Shown here: positions 40,082-51,806 of the stretch, one piece after another
Layout: each line of letters begins with the position of its first letter
Numbering within the stretch: the first letter of the stretch is position 1
From: Straminergon stramineum
Taxonomy: Eukaryota > Streptophyta > Bryopsida > Hypnales > Calliergonaceae
Direction: 5' to 3'
DNA: 64,000 nucleotides
Assembly (NCBI GenBank): GCA_963920665.1
Contig: OY987267.1
Location: forward strand, 4,526,001 to 4,590,000
The notes under the pieces: model-generated
Databases searched by the model: none
Told to the model about the DNA's origin: nothing
Seen by the model: the letters and a program-made list of their open reading frames with translations, nothing else
Position numbers and translations under genes: made by a program

Positions 40082-41656
40082 TGATACGATCATGTGGTAT
40101 TGATATACTTCTGATTATTGATATGGTGTGTTTCTCGAATTTGGTATCCGTGACACAGGTAGGTCTTGTTGGCTATTGCTACGACCAGGGAGAGCAAATG
40201 CTGGTGTACGAGTTCATGGCCAATGGCACAATGCGTGAGTGGCTTTCAGGTGAGGACTCTTCAATGAATTTCTTTTCTTTTAATTCAATGGTTGCAACAT
40301 CTGTAACACATGTTGAGAATAACTTGTGCTTAAATGAAACACTCGTGATGAATTTGTGTGCCCTGGAACAGGCACGAAAGCGTATCCATTAGACTGGAGC
40401 AAACGCTTGTCCATAGCTATTGGGTCAGCTAGGGGATTGACATACTTGCATGAGGCGGCCAACCCAGCTATCATCCACCGTGATATCAAGTCCAGCAACA
40501 TCTTGCTTAGCGATACACATATTGCCAAAGTCGCTGATTTTGGCCTCTCCAAAGTAGCCCCGGATGAAAATAACAAGAATGTTAGCACCACACAAGTGAA
40601 AGGAACGTTGGTAAGTATCAAGGTCCCAAATCTTCTCTTTAGTTCTATGTATCCGTTGTGCTAAACTAGTCTCAGTTAACTTGGTCTTTCACAGCCGACT
40701 TAGTACGAAGTGTATCTTTCAAATGGATATGTATTTCTTGTGTCGCGCTCACAATCTTGCGCACTTTGATGTGAGACCTTGAATGAACACTTTTAATGTA
40801 CACAGGTTCTAGTAAATGGTTGGAGCTATTTCTCTGCTGTGCTAAACTAATACATATGTGCTAGAATAATCTAAGAAGCAGGAACAATGAATGGGATGAC
40901 AGGACCACCTAAATCCTGAGCCCTACATGACCAACCAACTGTTGGAAAATGGAAATATTCTATATTTATCTAACCTGCTGTGCTAAACTAGTCCCAGTCT
41001 TGGTCTTTATTAGCCTGACATAGGACCTTGAACGAACGTTCTTAATGTACACCTGTTCCTCCAAAGCTTTCTTTCTCTCTTTCTCTCTCTCTCTCGTGCC
41101 AACCCAACTTATACATTCCCAGATTCATCTAACAAGCTGAAGTGCTCATGACTGACTGTTTTTCCAGGGCTACCTCGACCCCGAGTACTACATGACCAAC
41201 CAACTCTCCGAGAAGTCCGACGTTTACTCCTACGGCGTGGTCCTCCTGGAGCTTCTCACCTCTCACCAACCTCTCTCCCACGGGAAGTACATCGTCCGGG
41301 AGGTCCAAAGAGCCTACGCCGACGAGGGTCTGGAGGGTCTGGAGCCCTTACTGGACCCGTGCATGCACGAAGCGTCCTCCCACGACTTGCAGGTCATGGT
41401 GGACTTGGCGCTGAGGTGCGTGGAGGAGCGAGGAGAAGGCCGGCCGAGCATGAACGAGGTGGTGAAGGTGCTGGAGGGCCTGGCGGAGCATAACAAGGTG
41501 AAGGCGAAAGGGAGTGCGTTGGCGACCGATGAGACGTGGTTGCAGGATGTGTATGGGGAGGATGCGTATTATCCGCCGCAGGAGAAGAATGAGGGGGTGT
41601 CGAGTTCGTTTTTGTACAGTGGGGCGTATACGCCGCAGAACCCGGTGCCCAAGTGA
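29988..41656 (+). CDS. LRR receptor-like kinase, subfamily VIII-1 (HPCA1-like), complete, 21 exons, 986 aa
   Basis: Exons: 29988-30099, 31271-31397, 31859-31930, 32252-32326, 32544-32615, 33081-33245, 33410-33502, 33682-33753, 33857-33937, 34610-34681, 34943-35017, 35317-35388, 35573-35716, 36653-36953, 37482-37677, 38270-38410, 39210-39352, 39767-39895, 40159-40249, 40372-40610, 41168-41656. All introns are GT-AG and the sum is 2961 nt. A signal peptide covers about 1-32, followed by an N-terminal LRR cap ([10 protein letters not shown] ... [10 protein letters not shown]). LRRs span about 80-410, many encoded by 72-75 nt exons with identical phase. A juxtamembrane domain has cysteine pairs C449/C454 and C469/C471. 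The membrane segment is about 583-607. Kinase: GEGGYGK loop, Lys686, Glu702, HRDIKSSN (Asp782), DFG Asp800 and [11 protein letters not shown], so an active RD-type kinase is predicted. The layout and motifs match the family that includes Arabidopsis HPCA1/CARD1, which senses apoplastic H2O2 or quinones at the plasma membrane. The ligand of this copy is inferred only. Confidence 0.95.
30271..30500 (+). mobile_element. 230 bp MITE, family B, copy 4, in kinase intron 1
   Basis: It is bounded by TTAACCCCTAAACG and CGTTCAAGAGTTAA, an imperfect terminal inverted repeat with TTAA at both ends. Internal blocks TTTTTTGTCCGATGAACG, AGTTTGACTTCCAATGAG and GATGATGTCACACGGTTCC match the copies at 26640, 26872 and 28035. 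This is the best-preserved copy with both ends and lies inside intron 1 (30100-31270), in the same direction as the gene. Confidence 0.75.
35925..36130. repeat. Dispersed repeat in kinase intron 13, related to 46850-47105
   Basis: Both segments contain, in the same order, 'TTTGGACCAA', 'GACACTAAA/GTCACAAA', 'ATTCATAA(C/T)TTGTTCATA', 'GTGTCCAAATAA', 'CATGCT(C/A)AAGTGT' and 'CTCTTTCA'. The second copy lies in intron 1 of the PP2C gene. Non-coding; origin unknown. Confidence 0.6.
36275..36645 (+). repeat. Three-unit ~125 bp minisatellite in kinase intron 13
   Basis: Each unit runs CCTAGTTTGGAAGAAAGATT (first unit more diverged), GACCACCATTACCGACCCTAAA, a C-rich telomere-like AAACCCTAAACCC stretch, CAATCTCTCTCTCTCT, then GATCTTCTNCGATGTTGC. 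The last unit ends at GATGTTGCACCGACGACAG, immediately at the exon 14 acceptor (36652), so the pyrimidine tract used for splicing is part of the repeat. Confidence 0.85.
39052..39129. mobile_element. 78-bp miniature inverted-repeat element in kinase intron 16
   Basis: TTAACCTTTAAATGTCACA at the left pairs with TGTGACGTTTAAGGGGTTA at the right, around a core CCGCCCCCTGGGGCTG. The ends resemble the TTAA-CCCCTAAA termini of the larger elements in this window. It may be a minimal member of that group or just a hairpin. Confidence 0.55.
40008..40079. repeat. (AT)n microsatellite in kinase intron 18
   Basis: About 70 bases of uninterrupted AT dinucleotide, preceded by a short (CA)n run (39992-40003). 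It lies in intron 18 (39896-40158), only 80 bases before the exon 19 acceptor. Confidence 0.95.
40655..41065 (+). repeat. Duplicated segment in kinase intron 20 including a ghost of exon 21
   Basis: The intron words TGCTAAACTAGTC(T/C)CAG and CTTGAA(T/C)GAAC(A/G)(C/T)T..TTAATGTACAC occur at about 40659-40806 and again at 40981-41053. Between them, about 40899-40950 resembles the start of exon 21: CAGGACCACC then CCTGAGCC and the 17-mer TACATGACCAACCAACT, identical to exon 21 at 41189. The ghost has lost a clean acceptor and reading frame, so it should not be spliced in. Confidence 0.75.
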
Positions 41657-43644
41657 GGGATGGACGAGGGTAAGCAGCTGAAGTTTAAGCAGATGATTTA
41701 TCAGAATTGGTAACGGAACTCGTATCGAGAAGCTGATCATACGCCTTATCAGAAGACTTGTCTGGAGTCTTACCGGGTGAGTTATGGAGAGTCTTATGCG
41801 AACTTATCGGGGAGTCCTATGGGAGGACTTATGGGAAGATTATTGGGAGACTTATCAGGAGTCTTATGGGAAGACTTATCAAGTGACTCGTCGGGAGGTG
41901 TTCATATGCTTGATGGCATCACCTCTGTGCAATTGATGTCACTCCTTTATTGTCCAGTACGTGTGAATTTTTCGAATTTTAACATGTTAGATGAATCTTC
42001 TGCGTTAAGGTGACCGGCTACGCCGTCAAACTTGGAATGGGAGCGAGTTTGGAGGGTGTGATTCTTTGTGATATGAAGATATTGGACAGAATTGGAGTAG
42101 GATGAGAACTAGACCATCTTTCGAGGGCGTGTGTGTTAGGTTGTGTTTTCTGAGGTATCGATGTGATGGAGGTTGTAAGGAAAAGCCATGGACCCTGAAC
42201 TGGGGTGTTGGAAAGTTGGAACCTATGTAATGATTTGTGGAATTAGGGTTGATTTAGAGCCAATTCATCCATACGGTAATATGCTGAAACATAGTTGGTT
42301 TCATAGTTGTCAGCTCTGTGTACGACTAGATTTGATGTATTGAAACTGAAATTGCCATGAGCTTCTGTTACCTGGACTTGCTGCTTGGATTCCAAGCTTT
42401 GAGTATGCTTGGAATTACCAATTGTACAGCACAAGACGATTGTACTAATATTATTCAAATTAGAATGCACACTTTATTCATTGAACGCCAAAATCTTTTT
42501 TTCGGTTTTAATAAATTTATGCTCATGTCTTTGTACAAATATGTCTGCTTCAATTAGTCTATTTCAACTTTAAAAATTCATAACTAATTCAAGAAGAGCT
42601 AGAAAATACGAGTCATAACTTAGCAGGGGTCGGTGCAAGTTTCTATTCATCTTTCAAAGAAATCGATTAAAAAAAATGTTTCTTTCAAGGTGTGTGAAAC
42701 CCTCTGAAAATCGGCATCAGCGCTAGGACACTAAATGGACACCCCCACCTTTCTCTCCTCCCTGCAAAACGTTTCCATCACGAAAATCACAGCAATGGTA
42801 TATATCTAGATCCTATCCTAGACTTGTTATAGACCTAATAGAAGCTATGCTCTCCATTCGTATGAATGACCTGTTACAGCAATAGCTTCGAGAAGGCAGG
42901 TTCTGCAAGAATGATACATGCTTGGTTGCCACTACTAATAAGTATACATGACCGGATCTGAAATTACCGACTCCTTGGCCACTGTCTGAATGACCCATTC
43001 GTGCATTAGAACAGCATAGCCCCATCAATGTTGGCAAGGTGGTGGGTGACGTGTCATGACATCCCACTATCAATATGTACACAGCATGCCGCTATTTGGA
43101 GATGGAAAGAATAGACGCTGGCGATGGTGAAGCAAAACCTGGTTCTTCCAAAACTTCACCAGTCACAGCCGAACAACCTGATTATTGTGAAGCGCCGGCG
43201 AGGGGGGCAGGTTTCTGAAAAACCAACGAGTAAGAGACAACTCATGTGGCGTTCCGCACAGAACAATAAGAAAAAGCCACACTGGAAGTAGACAAATAGC
43301 TGTTTTGTGGTTTTCACCAACTGCCGACACCTGTGATATCCACGATTTGATCACCTCCCAATCTTGACACTCGCTACGGAGGAATATCATGCAGCCTTCC
43401 AAATCATTTGACTCTCCGCCTTCCAGTGCAGTCCAATGACCAGACCAGTGAGGACCTCATTGTATGGGCATCCAAGAAGCACTTCAGGGAGAGGACACGT
43501 CAGGCACCTAATGATAGTTTAATGTCGACCTCTTCGCATAGGCTTCGAAGATAGAGCTTGCTTTCCAAGTCCAATAAATAATGTAGATAGTTGAACAATC
43601 CCCAGCAAACGCTTCATTCACGCCAGAGTTACTCGTCTTCTTCG
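41657..43644. other. Convergent 3' region between kinase and PP2C genes
   Basis: It holds the 3' UTRs of both genes. A degenerate tandem repeat with core GGGAGACTTAT (GAGTCTTATG, GGACTTATGG, AGACTTATCA and variants) covers about 41741-41900, just after the kinase stop. ORFs here (41777-42013; 42813-43082 and 43163-43402 minus) show no recognisable product. Poly-A signals cannot be placed with confidence; AATAAA occurs at about 42509. Confidence 0.5.
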
Positions 43645-46600
43645 TCACAATTGCGTATTCAACGGAGATCCTCCAGTTCGATGAGTATTTCCATCAAGCC
43701 TCCTGGGTAGATTCAAAAGGGAATTGACACGCGTGATGCCATCCAAAGCACTCCATCCTTCTGATTCATCTGCGTCCAACCAGTCTGCCAAGCTCCGGCG
43801 CCGTCTATGCTCTACTTGCTTGGAGTCCTTGTGGTCCTCTAAACCGCCTATCTCTGGTACATTTTTATGATCCTCCGCTGGGCTTTCCGGTGCGCTCAAG
43901 TTTGTTGTCCCTTGCACCAAACTACCCTTGTTGACATCCTCAATGCCAACCTCAGGTTTGATTCCAGGTCTTGTCAATGGGCTTGATGATGGGCTCTCAT
44001 TCTCAGAGCTTAAAGATATCGAAGTGTCTTCGTCGGAGGAACGGTCTAAATAGAGGCACACAACTGCACAATCATCTACTTTGGAAGTGGGGTACTTGAG
44101 GCGCCACACCCGCACTGCAGATTCCACCAGCGAACGGGCTGCTGTTGCACGAGAAGGTGCAGTTGCTACTATTTGAACCGCCTCCTCGTTGCTTAATACA
44201 TCCCAGATCTGCAACCATGAAAAAAGTCCTAGTTATTGGTCCGTCCTTGGTCTGCAAATCGGAATCAGTAGGTGAAATGGGATATCGACGATTATCACGC
44301 AGTAAATGTGAATCTTCTAGGCTCTAAAATCAAGTGTACACTTCTAGTTACGGCTAGATTGCACTATTGAGGACTTGCATGAGGAAATCCAACATACAAC
44401 AGAGTTTTTTTCCACTAATCCCGATACCCTGCTTTTGAAAAGCCTCAGAAATCACCAAATCCACGTAGTCGAGCACAAGTAGGGTTTGTAATAGGGCCGG
44501 AACAATTGTGCAGACTTTCCTGCTCAAGGTCTACGTAAAGATTTACTAAAAAAGGAGCCCTCAGGGGTTGACCTCATTGACCTTAGTTTCTATAAATACA
44601 ATAGGTTCCTCAAAACTTCAGACTGGGCTCTGATAACTTCCATAGTTCCTATGAAATGCACGGCGAGTGCTCTATGCTATTCCTATCCCCAAATCACGAT
44701 TGGACCTAAGAACAAAGAGAACCTCAGAAGCAAATCAAAGAAAGATAACTCGTTCAGAGAGAACAAGAAAAAAAGAGGCACAGAGTTTCACAAGGCTAGG
44801 TGAAGCATCAGCTACGTAAACTGACATCCATACAATTTGCATGGCAAAAATGTACAAAGAAGGCTAGGTCAGAGGATTATCGTGCAAGGTCATCATACCC
44901 CATCAGTTGCAAGGATGACAAACTTGTCTCGATCCGTCACTTGCCGATACGTGATTTCAGGAACAGCTATGACACCATAATCTTTCAGGCAGAAATCACC
45001 GAACGCCCTGGCCATCGCTAGCCCCGGGGAATTGTCAAATGGCAACCACACCCTCATGACCTCAGGCTCGTCATGGAGGGCGAACACACGGCCCTTGCAC
45101 TCTTTGATTCGTCGAGCTTCATCTGCACCGCATGACGAGTCCCCACTTTAGTACACTAATGTAGGAAACTGCTCCAACTGGCATGCCTCTATGAAGGCTT
45201 ATGTATCAAACATGTGCCAAAGAAGGTTCTGATGAGCACGAGTGAGAAACAACAGGTCTATTTAATAGCATTACCCTGGCACTTCAACCACTAATAAGCA
45301 GAAAGCACAAGGATTGCACCGTACAAGGTAGGTTGGGCTTCAAATCAACTGTCAACTGTACAGCTTTCAGGCTACCATTTTCATCTCGAGTTCCCATGAT
45401 AGCTCGGGAGTCACCTACATTGCCAATTACAAGATGTTGCCCCTGCAGTGATCAAGAAAACCCATTTAGGTCTTTTCGGTACACCATGTGAATCCAAATA
45501 CCGACATTCCATAATAAACTCTTGTCATTTGCACCTGAATAACCCGCAAATCCCTTAAGCCCTCAAACCGTCACACTACCCAAAACAACATCCTCAAGAT
45601 GCTAATTGAAACTTAGCATGACTTCATATAACAGCATACAATGAATAAATACTACTATAAATTCATATCTATCCCTAAAAGACCAAGGAGTCGTGGTTGT
45701 GAGATGACCAATTCATTTGATCATATTGTGAAAGCTATAATTCAAATGGGGTGCAATTTTAGTTCACTAGAATCAGGGACACAATCAATCCAATTGAAAA
45801 TTTTGAAACCATGAATCCCTAATTAACGGCAGAACGAGAAAAAAGGTCTGTACACCTACCTGCTTGAGAACAGTGACCGTGGTGGTGCCACTGCAAAAGC
45901 AGTCAATGCAAGGATGCGTCCTCAAGTCTTGGTCCATCTCTTTGAAGGCCACGAGATGGGATTCTTTCCAATGCCCAAACATGGAAGGAGGCTCCAAGCT
46001 GATGATGGGGGCGAGCTCTCGGGAGTTGAACTCCTCCATATCCGAGACGGCACTCTCGTACGCCGTGCTCACATTGGAGCCGTAGTCCGTGCGCCTGCTG
46101 TCGCCAATGCACGGCTGCTCGTCACCGAGCTCCTTCAAGGACGCCATGCGATCACGCCAGAACGCCACCAACTTCGAGGGAAGGGAGTCTCGGACTCGTC
46201 TCGCCACTAAATGACCAAACGGACCGTGACCGTCGAAAACGCCACAAAACACTGTGTCCTCCATCGACGCCAAGTTCTAAAACAACCATTTCAAAGTATG
46301 ATGCGTAAGAATGTGATTGGCATGTGATGTTGTAGAATTAGTTATAAAGTTCAATGGTACCACTTGACAGTAGATCAAACTAAACACTTACAAAGCATTG
46401 ATGCACAAACACTTTATAAAGTAACAGGGTAGCAGTGCAAATTTTAAATCGATTTGTGTAAGTAACGACTGAACCATTTAACTTTGTACCGGAAGGCTTA
46501 AGGCTTAATCATCAACAGTTGTAAGAAGATATTCAATTCAATTAACGCAATTTAAAATCTGCTAAGCAATTCAAAAGTCGAGGTGTGCAGCAATTTAATA

Positions 46601-47820
46601 GCATGGGCACTACCTCCCAAGCAAGAATCGCTACATGCATGCATCCTAAACAACTAGATACACATGATACTTGAACCATTATGCTTGTGGGAGGTTGGAG
46701 ACTCCATCCTAAACAGATGTAAGACGTCTAATATCAAAATTTTAAGTTGGCGAAGCCATCTAAAACTTGGAGACAGCGCGCAGTCCATGGCAAGTCCATT
46801 AGACCTACCAAATGAACATCACTAAAGGCATCATAAATCACAAGATATAAAGTATCTGACACCTAAATTTGGACCAAAAATTGTCACAAAAAACTGAATA
46901 TTGATGACTAAAGATATTACAAAATCAAAACAAGAAAGTCCATGAAAGTCTCGTGTCGGATATTGGTACACCTGGAGACACTCAACCTTGAAAATTCATA
47001 ACTTGTTCATAGTGTCCAAATAATGCATGCTCAAGTGTGTTAGAAATCCTCTTTCAATTCCCAACAAGATTCAACAAAAACAGTTTCTGTCTAATATTAA
47101 TGACGTAGAAGCTCCATTAACCATACCGTACATTAGATGCTCCATTGGCTATACAGGGGAACTTTGCTTTCTGTAAGGTTTGCAAACACTTACTCTACTG
47201 CCGTTTATTTTTCGGCAATTGTTTATATAGCTTAACACAGAAAAATATTGAAACATTTTGGACGCACAAGTTTCTAGATTCTTGTAGGGAAAGGCTCAAG
47301 GGAAAGACTCAAGCTTCACCTGTATGGTGAATGGAGACTTCACATTAACTATGCTCAGTTGTCATTAGTGACGATACTACGTGCGCATCACTTCCATGAT
47401 TCTCGAACCATTTTTTGCTTTATTAACTTTCACGACAAGTTTCATCATTATCATCATCATTATTATCATCATCATCATGAGTTGTCAGAAATTTCAAATC
47501 ACTTGTAAAATCTGATGCGTGGTGAATGACAGTACCTCCCAGACGAGCATGGCGTCTTGGTTGGTGCCCTTGCGTCCCTGCTGCGTGAACAAGCAAGCCG
47601 ACTCGCTGGCCCCAATTCGAAACATGCGTCCAGGTGTCATAGCCAACATCTCGTCGCGTTTTCCTTCGTTGGCGAGCGCTTCCATGACCTGCCTGTGCAT
47701 CTCCCGCTTGCGCTGCTTGCGCCCCAGAAGCGCCTGCTTCTTGCCCACCATGCCAGTGCCAGTGCCATTGGCGTTAGAGGGGTGCGCCACGCCAGGGTCC
47801 GTCGACATGCACGTCCCCAT
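43645..47820 (-). CDS. PP2C-family Ser/Thr protein phosphatase, clade E, predicted N-myristoylated, 5 exons, 535 aa
   Basis: Exons on the minus strand: 47820-47536, 46276-45860, 45442-45325, 45122-44899 and 44208-43645 (stop TGA); GT-AG introns and 1608 nt in total. Catalytic metal-binding Asp residues are present: NQDAM (Asp89), VFDGHG (Asp110), ATDG (Asp347) and VDDCAVV (Asp393/394). Other PP2C blocks are CSGTTTVTVL, GNVGDSRAIMG, KGRVFALHDEPEV, PGLAMARAFGDF and WDVLSNEEAVQIVATAPSRA, matching plant clade E phosphatases such as PP2C52/PP2C74. The start MGTCMSTDPG (ATG at 47820) fits an N-myristoylation site with Gly2, plus Cys4 for palmitoylation, so plasma-membrane anchoring is inferred. An ATG 12 codons upstream (47856) would bury this motif and is disfavoured. 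The tail after about residue 405 is Ser/Glu-rich and ends in RRRRSLADWLDADESEGW. Confidence 0.94.
46850..47105. repeat. Dispersed repeat in PP2C intron 1, related to 35925-36130
   Basis: It shares the ordered words TTTGGACCAA, ATTCATAACTTGTTCATA, GTGTCCAAATAA, CATGCTCAAGTGT and CTCTTTCAATTCCC with kinase intron 13, in the same orientation relative to the window. Intron 1 (46277-47535) also holds a TCATCA/ATTATC trinucleotide tract at about 47444-47477. Confidence 0.58.
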
Positions 47821-49400
47821 GCTGGCTAACTTTCGAGGACCGACACAACGACACAACGCCCTGGAACCCTAAACTCAATCGTTGTTGGAGGAGTACGTCG
47901 GTACCCCCGACCTCGACCTTGAGGAAGCTCGCATTCAGCCAATCTTAGGAGTCAATCCGAATCCTAGCCCCTCCCCTAGAATGCTCCCTCGCCAACCTTG
48001 GGGATCCTAACATTCGGGGTCCAAAGATTTTCCATCTGACTGGAATGGTGATTGTAAAGCATGACTGCTAAACTTCCACAAGATCGTTCACTCCATTTGA
48101 GTTCGAGAGGCACAGAACTCCAAGATGGCGCAATTCTGTTACTGGTTCCAAATACCCCTGCAATTCAAGAAACTTAGATTAAACCCTAATTGAATGCGAC
48201 TCAACACAAACCCAGATGAAAACTACGTGCAACTACCATCTCCGCAACAGAGACAAACTTCTCCACCTCATCAAACCTCGCGCAAGCAGACTTACTCCAA
48301 AGCCCCCACCCACCTCCAAATCAAAAAAATTCCAAATTTCTCAAGCGCACATCCCGCTTCACTATCGAATCTCCAGGACCTCACAACACAAAAAGCTTCC
48401 AGCAATCATACCCTAGCCAACGATGTCACCATCCAACGTCACACTCTCATGAACCACCACCCCACCACCTCACCAAAACCAGCCGGACCCAGCCACCTAA
48501 CTTGACCTTGGAGCACACAACCTCCACCAATAAAACCGACAACTAAAAAAAAAATACCCATCAACATAACCATCGACACTAACCAAAGCAACAAGAAGCT
48601 CCTGATAGCGCATCCCAAACAAACGGTAACAGAAGGAGGAGGAGGAGGAGGAGGAGACAAGCTCAGTACCTTACCTTGGAAGCAATCTCATGAGCTTTGA
48701 GTTGTCAAAAACAAATAATGCTAGCTGCTAGAAACCTTCAGAGAAAAAAAAAAGGAAGCAAGAGTGTGGAAGAGTCTGTGTGAGTTCTTAAGCTTCTCAG
48801 TGAATCGGGATGGGAGGTGATGTGACGACGGTAAGGTACCGACATGTGAGCTTGAAACGATTCTGGGGGTTTAAGGAAAAGCCTGTGAGGAGACTTGAAA
48901 GAGGTCTGTTTTGATGGGATCGAGGACTGGAGTCATGGATGGGCGATGGCTGCGGCATTGAAGTTTTGCACGTGTGGCGTGGGGACTGGCAGGAAGGTCC
49001 GTTGAACGCTTTTTGCTGGGGATGCCGCTATTTATGGGGGGCTGCAGGGTGATGTGGCACCAAGCCTACAGGCAGGCAGGCAGGCAGGCAAGCAGGCAGC
49101 AGACTACCGTATACAGGACACTGATAGAGTTGCTAGTACCTTACTGTACTAGGATGGGGTCAGGTGAGGGTTGGGTACAAGTCCCGGTATTATTGTGGAA
49201 CCGGCACCGGTCCCGGTATTTGAGGAGCTGGTTGTGTGTTGATACTTGACCGGGTTTGCCGTCAAGGAGATTATCCCGAGTGACGAGGAGCTTGGTTTGG
49301 AGGGTTTCCCGTTGCTTTCTGAAGTATTTTATTGTTTGGAATTGCAGGAAATAAAGGTGGAAGGGTTATAGTATCATAACTTATTAAACACGGATCCGGA
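47821..49400 (-). promoter_or_regulatory. 5' region of the PP2C gene, possible 5' UTR intron
   Basis: On the minus strand a donor-like CCAAGGTAAGG occurs at about 48670-48680, and an acceptor-like GAATTGCAG at about 48160-48170. A 5' UTR intron of about 500 nt between them is plausible but unproven. Low-complexity tracts: GGA repeats at about 48635-48655 and CAGG repeats (about seven units, imperfect) at 49070-49105. ORFs here have no recognisable product. Confidence 0.4.
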
Positions 49401-51800
49401 TTTTCAGAAGGGGTGTAAGTTAACTTACAGCTCACACACCTGCTTCAGTCAAATGTTTTCAGTCAAATTTTTCTTGAAAGACAAGAAGGAGACGCATTTA
49501 ACACACTTTTGAATCATTTTTATTTAATGAACTTTCACCACTAACGCCACTAAGGGAGAAGCACCTAAATGCAACACTTATTTTAGATCTCTAGCTATGG
49601 AGTGTGTGTACACCCTCCAAAAATGATGTGCATATGTTAGGAAATGGTTTAGGAAATTGACAAAATTGATTTCGTATTTTTTCGAGCTTGTATGAATATT
49701 ATATGAATTTTTGAAAAGAATTTCATAGATGCACCTGTTGTGAACACTAGACTAACATCAAAGTGGGTACAGAAACACTCAAAAGTGACACTCTCTAAAT
49801 TTGGATCAAGTGTCAGTGATTGGCTACTTCTTGGAAGAGTAGTACTACTTGGAACCCAAACTATCTACTTTGGAACCCCACTTGTCTCCTTTTAGTTCAC
49901 TTGTGCTTGAATTTAGGTCATTTTTTAGGTGTCCATGAATGTGTTACATTTTGGTGCTTCTAACTACCTTATAATAGAATCATAGGCTTGAGAGACTAGC
50001 CAAATGACCACCACCAAAGCGACTCAAGGTTGGTCTAAAGTATATCACCTACTTTTCAGACAATGTTCAACATTTCAGCATATATCTGATTAAGCGATGG
50101 TATGGTGGTAGGGATAATTTTTCTAGTTAGTGAATAAAAATAATGAAGATTGTACTTTTTTTTGCTAATTTTTCATCAAATTTGGAATTTAAAAAATTAA
50201 AGAAATACAGGTTATAATTCAACCTATTCTCCATGTGTAGGCAAATCTATTTTCAAGAAGTGCAAAACAAAAATGTGTTATTAAGAGGTGTCAAAGTACC
50301 ACTCATCATACAAAAGATATCAATGTATTATTCATCACACAACAATGAAGTTACTAAACCACTGTCAAGTAGAGAGAGGTTTGTTTCGGAAAATCACAGG
50401 GATCTTAGCTGCAACCGAAAATGACTGAAGAACACAAGTAGACGTGTTCATGTAAAATCTTAAATCTTGTTCGTTGAATCTTCTAAACCATTGTAGAACT
50501 ACTTCTCATTGGCATATCTTGAAATGGGCTCTAAATGGGTGTAACGGTCAACATAGGTGATAAGAAACTACAGGCCTCAGACAAATAAAATGGGATGGTC
50601 AAACTACGAGTTGAACCATCCGAAAGATTGGCTCCTAAATTTCAAACTCTCGATGATCAGGAATCGTGCCTCACCATGAAAATAGAGCAAGTCTCGACCA
50701 TGTGAACCATCAACTCCACTTCGTCACCACAATACAAAATGAGGCTAAGCAAGGGTTTGATCCATGCTGCCCGCAATAACAAACTTTACAATGAAATTGA
50801 AAGTTGCAAGCCACAATACACAAGTCTTCAAAATCTCCTCCAATCTCCAATTCTATGGCTGAACTTTGATTTGATGCCACTAACGTTCTATAAATTCAAA
50901 TGAAATGAGTCATAGCTTTTTGGAAAGCTAACACAAATCTCCACTCATCCTCCAAATCTCAAATCAATTTAAAACTCTATCTAACTTCTATAACTACCCA
51001 AAGTTTCGGCATTTGAAATTGAGGGCAGCAAACCTTTCTTCACTTCAACATTCACAACTCACTCATCAAAACTTCAAATAAAATGAATGATAGCTACATG
51101 GAAAGCTAAAAAAATCTCCTTCACTCTCTCCAATTTTCATTTCAAACAAAAAACCTATCCGTTTTTTATGGTTGTTCAAAGTCTCTACCCTTTTATATAG
51201 AAGGCAATAGACCTTTCCCACTCAAATTAGCACAATTTTTGAATAACAATTCCAATTCAAGCAAGTGAGATCAATTTAGAATCACAACACCATGATACAC
51301 AACTCCTTCAATTTTCATTTCAAAATTCGTAAAACTCAACACACTTTGATTTCTCAAACATTCGGGCCTTACAAACACAACGAAAGAAATGATGAATACT
51401 ACCCCTTTTTTCCTCCACCTTATTTTCTACTTTAACCACACAAATTAAATGGACATTAGTCCATATCTTATCCATGTGGCTCTCTTATCATCCATTAATA
51501 ATGTATTTTGATCATTAAACTCATTCGAAGTCCTTAGCTAGAAGATAAATTATCCCAAAGTCTCTAGAAGGCAAATTATTTGAATATTTTTCTCCTATAG
51601 TTTTACACATATAAAATAAAATTTGAAATTGCTTCTAAATACAAAATAAAGGAACTAGGATTTAACATATGTCTATTAGAGGTAAAAAAAATAGAGTTTC
51701 AATCGGAAAAACACTCTATCTTCAAGAACTTGAGGATGCGTTTGATGGTAGTTGTCACATATTCTGCACAGTCTGCCTTAATTAAAGGATTGATTGACCC
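49401..51800. other. AT-rich intergenic block with a diverged tandem segment
   Basis: No gene is seen. At about 50870-51140 a segment of roughly 180 bp appears twice: 'AAATGAAATGAGTCATAGCTTTTTGGAAAGCTAA' and 'AAATGAATGATAGCTACATGGAAAGCTAA', each followed by a CTC/CAAATTT-type stretch. Bases 50540-50850 are slightly less AT-rich but carry no open frame. Confidence 0.45.
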
Positions 51801-51806
51801 TTCTAA

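Noticed and set aside
40899..40950. Possible alternative exon in kinase intron 20
   Set aside because: It resembles exon 21 only over about 45 bases and the sequence after TACATGACCAACCAACT diverges, so it is treated as a ghost exon.
41314..41740. Minus-strand ORFs of 60 and 130 codons
   Set aside because: They are antisense to kinase exon 21, whose sense frame encodes the conserved kinase C-lobe.
45864..46210. Three overlapping ORFs on both strands of PP2C exon 2
   Set aside because: They are shadows of the real minus-strand exon, which carries the FDGHG and SGTTTVT motifs.
47519..47872. Plus-strand ORFs of 90-117 codons
   Set aside because: They are antisense to PP2C exon 1 and have no independent homology.
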